The notes below the pieces were generated by a model, which was not told the origin of the DNA, ran no database searches, and was given only the letters and a program-made list of their open reading frames with translations. Positions 62,796 through 64,000 of a DNA stretch of 64,000 bases are shown here, piece by piece. This stretch comes from Flavobacteriales bacterium UBA4422 (GTDB taxonomy: Bacteria > Bacteroidota > Bacteroidia > Flavobacteriales_G > Salibacteraceae). Numbering within the stretch: the first letter of the stretch is position 1; the number at the start of each line of letters is the position of its first letter. Position numbers and translations under genes: made by a program. Location: positions 204,150 through 268,149 of the forward strand of contig DGQE01000031.1 in NCBI GenBank assembly GCA_002389645.1, in the 5' to 3' direction.

Positions 62796-64000
62796 ATGAA
62801 GGGTACTATTAATGTTCAGGCGGAAAATATTTTTCCGATAATCAAAAAATTCCTTTACTCAGACCATGAGATATTTCTTCGTGAATTGGTCTCGAATGCA
62901 GTTGACGCAACTTCAAAATTGAATGCATTATCGAGAATGGGTGAAGGTCCAACCGATTTAGGGGATACAACAATTGAGATTAAGCTGGATGAGAAAAAGA
63001 AAACCTTGCACATCATAGATAAGGGAATCGGAATGACTCAGGAAGAGGTCGAAAAATACTTAAATCAAGTTGCGTTTTCCGGAGCGTCTGAGTTTCTAGA
63101 GAAGTATGAGGGCAAGGTCGATGATGCAGGTATCATCGGTCATTTTGGTCTAGGTTTTTACAGTGCCTTCATGGTATCTAAAAAGGTAGAAGTAATAACA
63201 AAAAGCTGGAAAGACGAATCTGCTGTGAAATGGGTGTGCGATGGTAGCCCTGAGTTTACGGTAACGAAGTCTAAGAAACAAGAGAGAGGTACTGAAATCA
63301 TCCTACACATTGATGAAGACTCAAAAGAATTCACTGAGGAGGCCAGAATATCCAGTATACTAGAGAAGTACTGTAAGTTCCTTCCTGTGGCCATTAAGTT
63401 TGGGACGAAGGAAGAGCAAGAAGATGATCCGAGTGGAGAGAAGGATGAAAACGGAAACGTTAAGCAGATTAAGAAAGAAGTTGATAATATCATCAATAAC
63501 CCGAATCCACTATGGAAGAAGCAGCCCGCAGATTTATCGGCCGAAGACTACTCTGCTTTTTACAAGGAATTGTATCCAATGACATTCGAAGAGCCTCTCT
63601 TCAATATTCATATTAATGTTGATTATCCATTCAATTTGACTGGAGTGCTTTACTTTCCGAAGTTAGCGAAGCACAAGGTGGAGTTATCGAAAAACAAAAT
63701 TCAACTCTATAGCAATCAAGTATTCATCACAGACTCAGTAGAGAATGTAGTTCCTGAATTTTTGACGTTGCTTCACGGTGTCATTGACTCACCAGATATT
63801 CCTCTGAACGTAAGTCGAAGCTATTTGCAGAGCGATTCTAATGTAAAGAAGATCAGTAGCCACATTTCTAAAAAAGTAGCTGATAAGCTAGCCGAGATGT
63901 TTAAAAATGATCGTGCTGACTTTGAAAAGAAATGGCCAGACATGCAAGTGTTTATGGACTATGGATTGCTTACTGATGAGAAATTTTATGAGCGAATTCA
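62796..64000 (+). CDS. htpG: Hsp90-family chaperone HtpG, 3' truncated by the window edge
   Basis: The frame opens at the ATG at 62796 and is still open at base 64000, so about 401 N-terminal residues are present. The GHKL ATPase domain is clear: IFLRELVSNAVDATSKL (with the catalytic Glu and Mg-binding Asn), IIDKGIGMTQEE, and GHFGLGFYSAFMV. The middle domain follows with the NPLWKKQPADLS segment and LNVSRSYLQSDSNVKKI. HtpG refolds proteins after stress. The 228-base gap upstream is shared with the divergent M4 gene. It holds a perfect TTGTT-A-AACAA palindrome at 62633-62643 and TTGACA/TAAGCT spaced by 17 bases (62678-62706); neither is a known heat-shock site, and no CIRCE element is seen. 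Confidence 0.97.
   Translation, partial: MKGTINVQAENIFPIIKKFLYSDHEIFLRELVSNAVDATSKLNALSRMGEGPTDLGDTTIEIKLDEKKKTLHIIDKGIGMTQEEVEKYLNQVAFSGASEFLEKYEGKVDDAGIIGHFGLGFYSAFMVSKKVEVITKSWKDESAVKWVCDGSPEFTVTKSKKQERGTEIILHIDEDSKEFTEEARISSILEKYCKFLPVAIKFGTKEEQEDDPSGEKDENGNVKQIKKEVDNIINNPNPLWKKQPADLSAEDYSAFYKELYPMTFEEPLFNIHINVDYPFNLTGVLYFPKLAKHKVELSKNKIQLYSNQVFITDSVENVVPEFLTLLHGVIDSPDIPLNVSRSYLQSDSNVKKISSHISKKVADKLAEMFKNDRADFEKKWPDMQVFMDYGLLTDEKFYERI

Noticed and set aside
1..64000. tRNA, rRNA, CRISPR, insertion sequence, prophage or defence genes
   Set aside because: I looked for typical cloverleaf ends, direct-repeat arrays, transposase and phage motifs and saw none; a covariance-model scan would settle small RNAs.

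Overview
The window is a 64 kb stretch of a low-GC, tightly packed Bacteroidota chromosome, most likely from a Flavobacteriales-type organism (the order is an inference). Signs of this are a Bacteroidota-type rpoB-rpoC-DUF3467 block, five secreted proteins carrying type IX secretion system (T9SS) C-terminal sorting domains (three type B, two type A), few Shine-Dalgarno sites, and repeated matches to the Bacteroidota promoter (TTG, 17-23 bases, TAnnTTTG). I see no rRNA, tRNA, CRISPR array, insertion sequence or phage gene. No stretch above 300 bases lacks a gene; the longest gaps are 16683-16921, 56133-56359 and 62568-62795.

Layout. 1-7035: the 3' part of rpoB, all of rpoC, a DUF3467 gene and a strong terminator. 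7055-12839 (minus): a likely operon of a LolC-like permease, cystathionine beta-synthase, a BtuF-like binding protein and a patatin/outer-membrane-barrel protein. 12921-16682: a NamZ-type muramidase, then minus-strand genes for a lipoprotein, an aminotransferase and a DUF1573 protein. 16922-21408: valS, a DUF481 protein and a CaiB-type CoA-transferase. 21389-25624 (minus): a 1411-residue T9SS type B protein. 25729-29739: an ElyC/YdcF protein, divergent from a surface-glycan operon (sulfotransferase, glycosyltransferase, GmhA, GmhB-like). 29782-35509: a MORN-repeat protein, MnmA, a lipoprotein, a lipidated oligopeptidase B and a transaldolase-like aldolase. 35577-44633: a T9SS type A protein, an ABC-F ATPase and two tandem paralogous T9SS type B proteins. 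44746-46737: a PadR regulator with palindromic candidate operators and a dead pspC partner. 46795-51063: a fused branched-chain 2-oxoacid dehydrogenase E1, an outer-membrane barrel protein and an AlgJ/AlgX-like protein. 51060-51543: remains of metH and metF. 51588-59017: an NlpC/P60 protein, YggS, a frameshifted thioredoxin-like protein, an EEP-family hydrolase, a double-SPOR TPR protein and an 885-residue envelope protein with duplicated domains. 59067-62567 (minus): an M4 metallopeptidase with a T9SS type A signal. 62796-64000: the 5' part of htpG.

Most genes are ordinary housekeeping or envelope genes. The parts most worth a second look are traces of gene loss (pspC with two nonsense codons and two -1 homopolymer frameshifts, next to an intact PadR gene; a metH-metF deletion scar), the paired palindromes over the padR promoter, the sulfotransferase/heptose operon, the DUF3467 protein tied to RNA polymerase, and an A-B-A-B duplicated envelope protein ending in a degenerate OmpA-like domain. 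I did not find a convincing new defence, mobile or RNA system.

Several start codons were chosen over longer reading frames because of signal peptides, family alignment or promoter position; each entry says so.
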